Positions 1-6,104 of a DNA stretch of 10,050 nt are shown in pieces. The stretch is from contig DVKN01000247.1 of NCBI GenBank assembly GCA_018716005.1, positions 1 through 10,050 of the forward strand, in the 5' to 3' direction. Made by a program: the position numbers and the translations under genes. The notes below the pieces were generated by a model. It had not been told where the DNA came from and made no database searches. It saw nothing but the letters and a program-made list of their open reading frames with translations. The first letter of the stretch is position 1. Every line of letters starts with the position of its first letter. The DNA comes from Candidatus Scatomorpha stercoravium (GTDB taxonomy: Bacteria; Bacillota; Clostridia; Oscillospirales; Oscillospiraceae).

Positions 1-992
1 GCCCAGGCCGCGACCGACCCGGCGAGGTCGATGAACGGCCCGGCGTCAAGCTCTATGAAGGCCCCGCCGCCCGTGAGGAACACGCCGGAGTCCATGAAGC
101 GGCCCGCCGCCCCCGGCTGAAGGAAGGGCACTATGAAGCAGTAGAGCCGCTTCCCGGGATAATCCCGCGCGGCGGGCGCAGCCTCGAGCTCGCCCGCGAG
201 CTCCTCGAGCGCGGCGACGGCCTCCTCAGGCCTCGACGGGCTCGCGAGCAGCGTAAACTGCGCGAGGGCGAGGCTGTTCCCCTTTAGGCAGGAGCGCGCG
301 GCGCAGATGGCGTCAATCCGCCTCTCGGCCGAGAGCAGGCGCGCATACAGCCCAAAGCCTCCGCGCTTCGCCTCCGGAGTTATTCTGCGCCCGAAGGACG
401 CCTCGAGGCGGCCTATATACCCGGCCGCGAAGGAGCGCACACACGCGCTTGACGCGCCGCGCGGAAGGATAAGGCTCAGCGCCCCTTCCGTCCCCTCGCA
501 GGCCTTGCAGCACTCGTCGCACAGGACGCCGAACTGAAGCACGGCCCTCGGGGAAAATTCCGCCGCTATGCGCCGGCGCATGGAGTTGAGCCCGCAGCGC
601 CTCATGCGAGTCGTGGAAAGGTCCACGGGCTCGGTGTGCAGGAAAACGCCGCGCAGGGCAATCTGCGCCGCCATGGCCGCGGACATGAAGCGGAGCTCCG
701 GGAAGGCGTAATGCATCGCATATGCGAGAGCCGGCGGCACGGGGACGCTCAGCTCCGCGAAGGGCGCCCGGCGTTCAAAGAGCGAGGCGAAGTCCTCGAG
801 CCAGAGCGAGAGCAGCCGCCTCACCCCCGCGTAGCGCAGGTCGTGGTTCGTCTCGAGCGCCGCGGCGGCTCGCGGGAGGGCGTTCATATCGGCGCTGAAG
901 TATTCGAGCCCGGCCCGCAGCGCGGCGGCGTCCGCGCGGCACTCCGGAAGCCGGCTGAGCACGCCGGATACGGCCTCGTCTATCCTGTCCAT
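1..992 (-). CDS. Divergent 2-hydroxyacyl-CoA dehydratase-like protein, C-terminus cut by window edge
   Basis: The frame is open from an ATG at 992 to the left edge, giving 330 residues without a stop. GGAGG lies six bases upstream of the ATG. The layout resembles the HgdB/BcrC-like protein at 6104-7258. Where that protein has QQHDCHYGR, this one has LCDECCKACEG (Cys158, 161, 162, 165). A helical region with an LASPSRPEEAVAALEEL stretch follows (about 249-265), then a Rossmann-like strand KRLYCFIVPF (281-290) leading to a DSGVFLTGG turn. I infer membership of the dehydratase/benzoyl-CoA reductase superfamily, where such cysteines bind a [4Fe-4S] cluster. The CxxCCxxC grouping is unlike the other subunits here, and the protein is rich in Ala and Arg. 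It is the last visible gene of the activator operon. It could be a maturation or electron-transfer relative rather than a dehydratase. Membership is fairly likely; function is unknown. Confidence 0.65.
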   Translation of the reverse strand, partial: MDRIDEAVSGVLSRLPECRADAAALRAGLEYFSADMNALPRAAAALETNHDLRYAGVRRLLSLWLEDFASLFERRAPFAELSVPVPPALAYAMHYAFPELRFMSAAMAAQIALRGVFLHTEPVDLSTTRMRRCGLNSMRRRIAAEFSPRAVLQFGVLCDECCKACEGTEGALSLILPRGASSACVRSFAAGYIGRLEASFGRRITPEAKRGGFGLYARLLSAERRIDAICAARSCLKGNSLALAQFTLLASPSRPEEAVAALEELAGELEAAPAARDYPGKRLYCFIVPFLQPGAAGRFMDSGVFLTGGGAFIELDAGPFIDLAGSVAAW

Positions 993-1010
993 ACTCCACC
1001 TCCGTAAAAG

Positions 1011-1039
1011 GATTGACCGGGTCGCGGACCCGGTCAATC
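1011..1039 (-). repeat. Perfect inverted repeat (13-bp arms, 3-nt loop) between activator and next gene
   Basis: The arms GATTGACCGGGTC (1011-1023) and GACCCGGTCAATC (1027-1039) are exactly complementary around GCG. The element fills most of the 53-base gap between the activator stop and the ATG at 992. On the minus strand it is followed by CTTTTAC and then the GGAGG of the next gene. The T-run is too short for a convincing intrinsic terminator. A partial terminator, a processing or stability hairpin that sets expression of the downstream gene, or a protein-binding palindrome are all possible. Confidence 0.75.
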
Positions 1040-1045
1040 ATTGTC

Positions 1046-1846
1046 TCAGGCATGAGCCTTTTCGTAGGCCTGCTTGGCCCTGAGCGCGGCGCCCAGCGCT
1101 GCGGTGGACTGCGGGAGCTCGAGGGGCCTTACTTTCTTATTGAGGAGCCGCGAGAAAATTTCGGCGATGGCCTCGTTGTTGGCGACGCCGCCCGAGAAGA
1201 CTATCGGCTCAACGTAGGTAATCTGGGCCGCGCGGCCCATGGAGATTATGCGCTTGGCTATCGACATGCCGGTGCCGGCGGCGATGTCCGCGACGGGCAG
1301 CTTCTGCGAGAGGTAGGATATTATCTCGCTCTCGGCGAAGATAGTGCACATGCTGCTTATGGTGCAGGGGTTCGTCGACTGCTTTATGAGGTCGGAGAGC
1401 TGCTCCATCTCGATGCCGAGCAGCCTGTGCGTCAGCACCTCGAAAAAGCGGCCCGTGCCCGCGGCGCAGCGGTCGTTCATCTCGAAGCGCATAACCGTGC
1501 CGAACTCGTCGAGCTCTATGACCTTGCTGTCCTGCCCGCCGATGTCGATTATCGTCCTGGCGGTCGGGTCGACATAGTGAGTGCCGACGCCGTGCGCGAT
1601 TATCTCGGGGATATTGTCGTCCGCGCGCTGATAGGCCTTGCGGCCGTAGCCGGTCGCGATGACGTATCTGACGTCCTCCTCGGCGACGCCCGCGTCGGCG
1701 AGGGCCTCGTCGAAGACCTTGTTGCCGCTCACGTCGCGGTCAAACTCGGTGGCGATGCGGCGGAAGGTCAGCATCTCGGCGTTCTCGTCGATGATGACGC
1801 ACTTCGAGGTCGTAGAGCCTATATCAACACCCGCAAAATAGTTCAT
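1046..1846 (-). CDS. hgdC: ATP-dependent activator of 2-hydroxyacyl-CoA dehydratase (HgdC/FldI type, BadF/BadG family)
   Basis: This 266-residue protein matches the usual length of dehydratase activators (about 260). Activators are homodimeric ASKHA-fold ATPases with one [4Fe-4S] cluster at the dimer interface. They hydrolyse ATP to push a single low-potential electron into the dehydratase. Visible motifs are phosphate-1 GVDIGSTTSK (6-15), phosphate-2 DIGGQD (101-106), cluster cysteine Cys127 in NDRCAAGTGRF, a second cluster cysteine Cys167 in MCTIFAESE, and the adenosine motif FSGGVANN (217-224). AAGGTG lies upstream of the ATG. The gene sits 12 bases after the 62-aa protein in one operon. 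It is the only activator in the window, so it probably serves all the dehydratase subunits here. The family is certain; the gene symbol is by type, because the CoA substrate is unknown. Confidence 0.96.
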   Translation of the reverse strand: MNYFAGVDIGSTTSKCVIIDENAEMLTFRRIATEFDRDVSGNKVFDEALADAGVAEEDVRYVIATGYGRKAYQRADDNIPEIIAHGVGTHYVDPTARTIIDIGGQDSKVIELDEFGTVMRFEMNDRCAAGTGRFFEVLTHRLLGIEMEQLSDLIKQSTNPCTISSMCTIFAESEIISYLSQKLPVADIAAGTGMSIAKRIISMGRAAQITYVEPIVFSGGVANNEAIAEIFSRLLNKKVRPLELPQSTAALGAALRAKQAYEKAHA

Positions 1847-1858
1847 AGGCGGCGCACC

Positions 1859-2047
1859 TTACTTGCCTTCCAGCATGGTCTCGGCGCTGTTGAGCTCGTT
1901 GACGACGAACTCCCCGTCCAGGAAGGTCAGGCCGCAGTTCGGGCAGCGCAGGCCGGTGGCGTCGGGCAGATCGAGGTCCTTGTAGGCTATCTTGATGTCG
2001 TCGACTTCTTCCATGTCGACCTTGCAGTTAAAGCATTTCCACTCCAT
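1859..2047 (-). CDS. Small four-cysteine zinc-ribbon / redox protein
   Basis: This 62-residue protein has two CxxC knuckles, CFNC (Cys5, Cys8) and CPNC (Cys35, Cys38), separated by a 26-residue acidic stretch, with a short helical C-terminus. The pattern fits a rubredoxin-like or zinc-ribbon metal site, binding either zinc or one iron. From memory, it looks like the small DVU_1557/CLJU_RS11820-type proteins annotated as redox proteins beside molybdenum hydroxylase or dehydratase genes; I could not verify this. AAGGAGG lies about seven bases before the ATG. It sits between the 88-aa protein (13-base gap) and the activator (12-base gap), so it is almost surely co-expressed with the activator. 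I infer a role as electron donor, metallochaperone or assembly factor for the dehydratase system, but the sequence does not prove it. Confidence 0.85.
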   Translation of the reverse strand: MEWKCFNCKVDMEEVDDIKIAYKDLDLPDATGLRCPNCGLTFLDGEFVVNELNSAETMLEGK

Positions 2048-2060
2048 TGCGCTTCCTCCT

Positions 2061-2327
2061 TTACTCCTGGCCGGCGAGGGTTATGACGTAGCTGTAGAGG
2101 TTGAGAATCTCGACCTCTCCCCCGCTGACGGCATACTCGACGTTGCAGGTGAAGTTGCCTATCTTCTTCGCCGCGAGGTAGTGCTCCTCGCCCTCGACAT
2201 AGAGCTTCCTGCCGGTGGACTCGGCGTAGTCGAGCACCTCGCGGATGTCCTCCTCGCGGATACCGCGGTCCTCCATGACGGCGCTTACGTCGTCGCTGAG
2301 CTTGATGGGAACAGTTTTCGCATCCAC
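2061..2327 (-). CDS. Conserved small protein of unknown function in dehydratase activator operon
   Basis: This 88-residue soluble protein starts at GTG, chosen because GGAGGT lies eight bases upstream and the next in-frame start would remove the conserved-looking N-terminus. It begins with a helical region containing REEDIREVLDYAE (about 24-36). A strand-rich half follows, with EEHYLAAKKIGN, then FTCNVEYAVSGGEVEILN and a YSYVITL end. It has a single cysteine and no membrane segment or signal peptide. I recall similar proteins of the form DIxEVIxYAExTGxKLY...VEY next to four-cysteine small proteins in clostridial clusters, but cannot give a family name. It is the first gene after the strong promoter at 2420-2448 and is followed closely by the zinc-ribbon gene. 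Function is unknown; an accessory or subunit-binding role is an inference from position only. Confidence 0.85.
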   Translation of the reverse strand: MDAKTVPIKLSDDVSAVMEDRGIREEDIREVLDYAESTGRKLYVEGEEHYLAAKKIGNFTCNVEYAVSGGEVEILNLYSYVITLAGQE

Positions 2328-2368
2328 TTTAGCATACCTCCGAATTCTGTTTTTTTATTTTTGGGACG

Positions 2369-2391
2369 CGGCCGCCGCGCCGGCGGCGCGC
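2369..2391 (-). other. GC-only palindromic block in leader of the activator operon
   Basis: Between the promoter at 2420-2448 and the GTG at 2327, the roughly 85-base leader contains an uninterrupted G/C block. It can fold as GCCGCC (2371-2376) with GGCGGC (2382-2387). On the transcript this is followed by an A-rich stretch rather than a U-run, so it is not a terminator. It may stabilise the 5' end of the mRNA or bind a protein. I see no known riboswitch pattern. Confidence 0.4.
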
Positions 2392-2419
2392 AATACGTAC
2401 AGCGTAAATATCAACTATA

Positions 2420-2448
2420 AGTATATCCTTCCGTCAAGGACTTGTCAA
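2420..2448 (-). promoter_or_regulatory. Near-consensus sigma70 promoter for the 88-aa / zinc-ribbon / activator operon
   Basis: On the minus strand, TTGACA (2443-2448) is a perfect -35 and TATACT (2420-2425) a near-perfect -10, with a 17-base spacer. Transcription would begin near 2412, giving a leader of about 85 bases before the GTG at 2327. The promoter lies just past the end of the TetR gene, so the activator operon can be expressed separately from the upstream catalytic genes. Confidence 0.8.
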
Positions 2449-2450
2449 TA

Positions 2451-2480
2451 GCCTCGGCCTATTTCGCACTCAGCCGAGGC
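2451..2480 (-). repeat. Inverted repeat at the 3' end of the TetR gene, next to the -35 box
   Basis: GCCTCGGC (2451-2458) and GCCGAGGC (2473-2480) are perfectly complementary across a 14-base gap that contains the TetR stop codon. On the TetR transcript this forms a stem with no U-run after it, so termination would be weak. It ends only two bases from the -35 box of the activator promoter, so it may instead be a regulator binding site. Confidence 0.5.
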
Positions 2481-3042
2481 AGCGCGCGAGGAGGAAATCT
2501 ATCATCGTCGCGTACTGCTCGCGCGAGAGGTCGGAGACCCCCGTGCAGACCTGGTAGGACTCGTAAATGACGTAGGATTCCAGCAGGACGTAGGCCTTCT
2601 GATTCTCCGCCCAGTCCTTCTGGGTCGCCTTAGAGCGCTTCGTGAGCTTGGTTATGAAATTGTAAAAGGGGCGTATCTCCGGGTCGTCGAGGAACTGGGT
2701 GCGCCCCTCGAAGAACATGAAGGCGAAAATGTTGCGGTTGGTCTTCGCGAACTCGAAGACCTGCATCGCGATGGTCTTGCAGAACGTGAACTTGTCGACC
2801 TGGTCGCGCAGCTCGTTGAGGGCATGGTAGATGCTGTCGTAGAGCCGGTCGAAGCCGTCCGAGAGGACGTACTTCTTCACCTCGCCGAGATTCGCCACGT
2901 AGTTATAAATGGTCATGGCTGACACGCCGAGTTCCTTCGATATCCGGCGAGCGGACAGCGCTTCCATTCCCTCGGCGTCCACGATCCTGACCGCGGCGCG
3001 TATTATTTCCTCTCTGCCACACAACACCTTTTCACGTGCCAT
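2470..3042 (-). CDS. TetR/AcrR-family transcriptional regulator
   Basis: This 190-residue protein has the usual TetR length. The N-terminal DNA-binding domain contains the helix-turn-helix LSARRISKELGVSAMTIYNY (about 29-48), followed by the family's typical connecting helix. The C-terminal all-helical part (about 60-190) is the ligand-binding and dimerisation region. It is not recognisable at family level, which is normal for TetR proteins. The gene starts 57 bases after the stop of the 474-aa dehydratase paralogue. No clear promoter lies in that gap, so co-transcription is likely. A modest AAAAGGG precedes the ATG at some distance. A likely role is sensing a pathway acid or its CoA ester and controlling the promoters at 2420-2448, 4594-4623 and the 7330-7525 divergent region; the target sites are inferred. 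Confidence 0.92.
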   Translation of the reverse strand: MAREKVLCGREEIIRAAVRIVDAEGMEALSARRISKELGVSAMTIYNYVANLGEVKKYVLSDGFDRLYDSIYHALNELRDQVDKFTFCKTIAMQVFEFAKTNRNIFAFMFFEGRTQFLDDPEIRPFYNFITKLTKRSKATQKDWAENQKAYVLLESYVIYESYQVCTGVSDLSREQYATMIDFLLARCLG

Positions 3043-3099
3043 CGAACTTCATATCCCTTTTATCTTTTTTCTCTCCGGGCTCCTTCGGGAATTACAGGC

Positions 3100-4524
3100 C
3101 TAAATGTTTGATATCTTCAGGTAATTGCAGATACTGCGCACTATGGCGCGGCGGGAATCGTAATCCGTATCCTCGCCGGCCCAGAGACTGCCCTCTATGT
3201 AGAAGTGCGGGACGCCGGTCTCGGCCTCTATGACCTGGACCATTGTCTTCTGCAGCGCGCCGACCCAGCTGTCGGAGGAATAGAAGCCGTAGAGCGCGCC
3301 GTCGACCGGGTAGCGGGTCAGCATCTCGGCGTTTATGCGCGCCTCGTCGAGCATATTCATCGTGCTGGGTATGGAGAGGCAGATGCGCGCGAGGGCGCGG
3401 TATATGTCGCTCTCCTCGGCGACAAAGCCGCGGAACTTGTCCGCAAAGGGTAAGAGCTTGCCCTGGACGAGGCAGACGCCGCTGTCGCGGAAGGCCTTGT
3501 CCAGCCAGGGCGTGCCGAGGGGGTTGAAGTGGCAGGCGAGCCTCGGCGCGTTGCGCGGGGCGAGGCCTATCCCCTTCTCTATTCTCTCGCGCACCTCGGC
3601 GATTATCGTGTCCAGCGCGTCTATGATATAGTTCCCGTCGATGCTCAGGCACAGCTCGACGCAAAGGCCGAAGAGCGTCAGCTCGCCGCCGGAAATGGGC
3701 AGCGAATCCGCCGTCATGACGAGGTCCGTGAGCGTCTGTATGCGGTCCATGTACTCGAGGTAGTCGTCCATCGCCCGGCGGACGTCGTCGTCGCTGACGG
3801 GCCAGCCGGTGGCCTCCGAGACCTTCTCCTGGGCGAGGCGCATCTCCGCCGTGAGCAGGTCCACCTTCTTCGCGTAGTCGGCCTCGACGACGCCGGAGGG
3901 CGCGTCGTGCGGTATGGTTACCGTCACGTTCACGTCGGCGCCGTGCATGATGCAGCCGACCATCTCGTCCGTCTTCGGCGACTCGCTGCAGCGCAGGCCC
4001 CAGCTCCAGGCGACGTTGGGCCTCGGAAGGCGGCCCTCGCTGCACATCCTGAGCCTCAGCCGGTTGAGCGCGCAGTTGGCGCAGGGCGAGCGGAAGCAGC
4101 CGGGCTCCTCGTCAAAGTCCATATTCTTGCCGCTGTTCTTGTTGAAGAAGGCCGTGAGGACGCTTATCATGAGATAAGACGTGTAGAAGGCGTGCACATG
4201 TCCGCCGCTCGCTATGCGGTTCGCGCCGAGGAGCACGGGCACCGAGGGCATATTGACGTAAATGAGCTTGTCGCCCCTTGCCTGATAGTCCGCGCCCTTG
4301 GCTATCTCGACGACGCCGCGGATGCAGGCCGCGATGTACTTCCTCACGCCGGCAAGGGAGAGGTCCCAGTAGGCCGGTATCCACTTTTCGACTGCGAAAG
4401 CCACGTCCCTGTCGGAAAGGCCCAGCAATTTGGCCGCGCGGAGCCATTCAGGCAGGAATTCCTGAAGCTCCTCTCCTTCCCAACCAAGCATCTCAAGAAA
4501 TTTAACATGCGCGCTGTTATTCAT
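3100..4524 (-). CDS. 2-hydroxyacyl-CoA dehydratase / BcrB-like subunit, second paralogue
   Basis: This 474-residue protein is collinear with the 479-aa protein at 4665-6104 from end to end. Shared blocks are an N-terminal WL...VAFAVEKWIPAYWD region, a CxxC-x-LN site (SPCANCALN, Cys148 and Cys151), the signature WSWGLRCSESPKTDEM (173-188, Cys179), and a C-terminal SDSWVGALQK...VPHFYIEGSLW block. Family members use three cysteines to hold an active-site [4Fe-4S] cluster. The C-terminal block has no cysteine, whereas many members carry one near there, so cluster ligation needs an alignment. The ATG at 4524 is preferred over a GTG at 4533 because AAAGGTG sits six bases before the ATG and overlaps the GTG. 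The gene has its own promoter and a terminator upstream of it, and is followed by TetR. It may be an alternative alpha subunit of different specificity, or a non-catalytic partner. Confidence 0.88.
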   Translation of the reverse strand: MNNSAHVKFLEMLGWEGEELQEFLPEWLRAAKLLGLSDRDVAFAVEKWIPAYWDLSLAGVRKYIAACIRGVVEIAKGADYQARGDKLIYVNMPSVPVLLGANRIASGGHVHAFYTSYLMISVLTAFFNKNSGKNMDFDEEPGCFRSPCANCALNRLRLRMCSEGRLPRPNVAWSWGLRCSESPKTDEMVGCIMHGADVNVTVTIPHDAPSGVVEADYAKKVDLLTAEMRLAQEKVSEATGWPVSDDDVRRAMDDYLEYMDRIQTLTDLVMTADSLPISGGELTLFGLCVELCLSIDGNYIIDALDTIIAEVRERIEKGIGLAPRNAPRLACHFNPLGTPWLDKAFRDSGVCLVQGKLLPFADKFRGFVAEESDIYRALARICLSIPSTMNMLDEARINAEMLTRYPVDGALYGFYSSDSWVGALQKTMVQVIEAETGVPHFYIEGSLWAGEDTDYDSRRAIVRSICNYLKISNI

Positions 4525-4551
4525 AACTATCACCTTTCATGAGAGCTAATA

Positions 4552-4572
4552 GGCGCGGCGCCGCAGTGCGCC
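4552..4572 (-). other. GC-rich palindromic segment in leader of the second paralogue
   Basis: GCGGCGCCGC (4555-4564) is a perfect 10-base palindrome, and GGCGC (4552-4556) can also pair with GCGCC (4568-4572). It lies between the promoter at 4594-4623 and the ribosome binding site. Possible roles are a small mRNA hairpin or an operator; evidence is limited because the genome is GC-rich. Confidence 0.35.
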
Positions 4573-4593
4573 GGAATACGATGCACACCAGAC

Positions 4594-4623
4594 ATTGTAA
4601 CATATACCGCCCATTATTGTAAA
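4594..4623 (-). promoter_or_regulatory. Probable sigma70 promoter for the second dehydratase paralogue
   Basis: On the minus strand, TTTACA (4618-4623) and TACAAT (4594-4599) each differ from consensus at one position and are 18 bases apart. The -35 starts directly at the foot of the terminator hairpin of the preceding gene. The predicted leader is about 60 bases. This suggests independent expression of the 474-aa gene and TetR. Confidence 0.55.
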
Positions 4624-4649
4624 GAGCCCCGCCGGTAAAAGCGGGGCTC
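4624..4649 (-). terminator. Rho-independent terminator of the dehydratase subunit operon
   Basis: GAGCCCCGC (4624-4632) and GCGGGGCTC (4641-4649) form a perfect 9-bp GC-rich stem with an 8-base loop, beginning 15 bases after the stop of the 479-aa gene. On the minus strand it is followed by TTTACAAT, a short U-tract. It separates the first operon from the promoter of the 474-aa paralogue. Confidence 0.75.
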
Positions 4650-4664
4650 GGTCCTAATCAGGGA

Positions 4665-6104
4665 TTATTCCTTCCCGGCCTTCATGGCGGCGAGGCGCAT
4701 TTTGAAGACCTGGCAGATGGACTCTATCTTGGTCCTCAGGGCCTCGGGGCTGTACTCGCGGTCATCCCAGAAGTCGGCCTCGATATAGAAGCAGGGTATG
4801 TGGAGCGTCTCCTCGACTATCTTGGCCTGCATCTTCTGCTGCGGGCCGACCCAGCGGTCGAAGTCGAAGAAGCCGAGCAGCATGCCGTCGGCCTTGTAGC
4901 CCTCGAGCTTCTCGATGTAGCTGTCGCACTCGTTCTTCATGTTGGAGCACATCGGGTTGCGGCTCCATGCCTCGGCAGCGGTGAGCCAGGGATCCTCGGG
5001 GTGCGTGGGAGGAGCGAGCTGACGCTTGGACTGCGTGAGGTTGCAGGCAAACTGGACAAGCAGACCATTGTCGCGGAACATCTTGCCGACCCAGGGCACG
5101 CAGAAGGGCAGGTTGCGTATGGCGACTTTCGGAGTACCCTTGGGCATGATGCCTTCGCCGGCCTTGATGGCGGCGCGAATCTCCTTGGTAAGGATGTCAA
5201 CCGCTTCTTCAATGTACTTTGTGCCGCTGTTGAACGGGATGTTGGTGACCTGCTGAATCATGGAAACAGAGTCGCCGCAGAGCACGGGAGGATCGGCGGT
5301 GGCGACAAGCTGGGTGAGCATGCCGATCTTGAAGGCCAGGCCGCGCATTTTCTTGTTGGCGTTGGCGACGTGCTCTTCCGTGATCTCCATGCCGATAGCC
5401 TCGCTAATGGCCTTTACGCCTAGCTTCATCTGCTCGCTCATGAACCTGAGCCTGGGCTCAATCAGCTCTTCGAGCTCGTTGAGGCAGCTGTCGTGCGGGG
5501 CGCGGGAGACGTGGTACTTCCACTGCTTGCCGGCCAGGCCCTGGATCATCTCGTCGGTCTTGGGGCCCTCGTCGCAGTTGAAGCCCCAGCTCCAGATGAT
5601 TTCAGGGGCGGCAATGATGTTGTCAATGTACGCGGTGAGGCGCATCTTGTTCAGCGGGCAGTGACGGCAGCCGTAGGTAAATCCGGCCTCCTCAGCTTTG
5701 TCGAGGAACGGGGCAGCACCGTGGAAAAACGCGTTCAGAACCGTGACCAAGATCAGGTCAGGGAAGGCGATGAAAACATTATCTCCTCCAGCTTCCTTAA
5801 CCGCGTAATAGTAGTTTGCAATGGCAGGCAGTATGCCGTAGACTATCTTGACGCCTTCGGCCTTGTAAGTAGGAGTGTGACACACTTCGGCGGCCTCGCG
5901 TATGTAGGCGCCTATCATCTTGCGGACGCCCCTGTACTTGACGTCCCAGTTCTCGGGGATATAGTGGTCTACCGCGTATTCGACCTTCTCGTCGGTGAGC
6001 TTGAGCGAGTTGCGCATCTCCAGCCAGCGCGGCATGAACTCCGCAATCTCTTCCTCGGTTTCAAAACCGGCGAGCGCCAGCAGTTCACGATTGATGTCTC
6101 TCAT
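4665..6104 (-). CDS. 2-hydroxyacyl-CoA dehydratase subunit, HgdA/BcrB-like
   Basis: At 479 residues the size agrees with the larger subunit of 2-hydroxyacyl-CoA dehydratases (about 477 in HgdA). These enzymes eliminate water from (R)-2-hydroxyacyl-CoA through a ketyl radical after activation by the HgdC-type ATPase. Visible features are CRHCPLN (Cys146, Cys149), WSWGFNCDEGPKTDEM (171-186, Cys177) and PHDSC (203-207). A Rossmann-like C-terminal region contains ADGMLLGFFDFDRWVG and ends near IPCFYIEADFWDD. The position equivalent to the common C-terminal Phe-Cys reads FFDFDRW, without cysteine. The ATG overlaps the stop of the upstream subunit (TAATG) and has GGAGG within that gene's end, so translation is coupled and the two proteins should form a heterodimer. 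Benzoyl-CoA reductase-like reduction is an alternative reaction. Superfamily certain, substrate unknown. Confidence 0.92.
   Translation of the reverse strand: MRDINRELLALAGFETEEEIAEFMPRWLEMRNSLKLTDEKVEYAVDHYIPENWDVKYRGVRKMIGAYIREAAEVCHTPTYKAEGVKIVYGILPAIANYYYAVKEAGGDNVFIAFPDLILVTVLNAFFHGAAPFLDKAEEAGFTYGCRHCPLNKMRLTAYIDNIIAAPEIIWSWGFNCDEGPKTDEMIQGLAGKQWKYHVSRAPHDSCLNELEELIEPRLRFMSEQMKLGVKAISEAIGMEITEEHVANANKKMRGLAFKIGMLTQLVATADPPVLCGDSVSMIQQVTNIPFNSGTKYIEEAVDILTKEIRAAIKAGEGIMPKGTPKVAIRNLPFCVPWVGKMFRDNGLLVQFACNLTQSKRQLAPPTHPEDPWLTAAEAWSRNPMCSNMKNECDSYIEKLEGYKADGMLLGFFDFDRWVGPQQKMQAKIVEETLHIPCFYIEADFWDDREYSPEALRTKIESICQVFKMRLAAMKAGKE

Noticed and set aside
1013..2086. Long plus-strand open frame opposite the activator and small genes
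   Set aside because: It is antisense to three well-supported genes, has no recognisable domain, and crosses several of their boundaries. GC-rich codon structure explains it.
2341..2391. T-rich tract next to the GC palindrome as a terminator
   Set aside because: The T-tract comes before the hairpin on the plus strand and reads as A-tract after it on the minus strand, so neither direction gives stem followed by U-run.
3529..4542. Long plus-strand open frame opposite the second dehydratase paralogue
   Set aside because: It mirrors the codon bias of the real gene. The composition is Val/Ala/Arg-rich with no motif, and there is no ribosome binding site or context.
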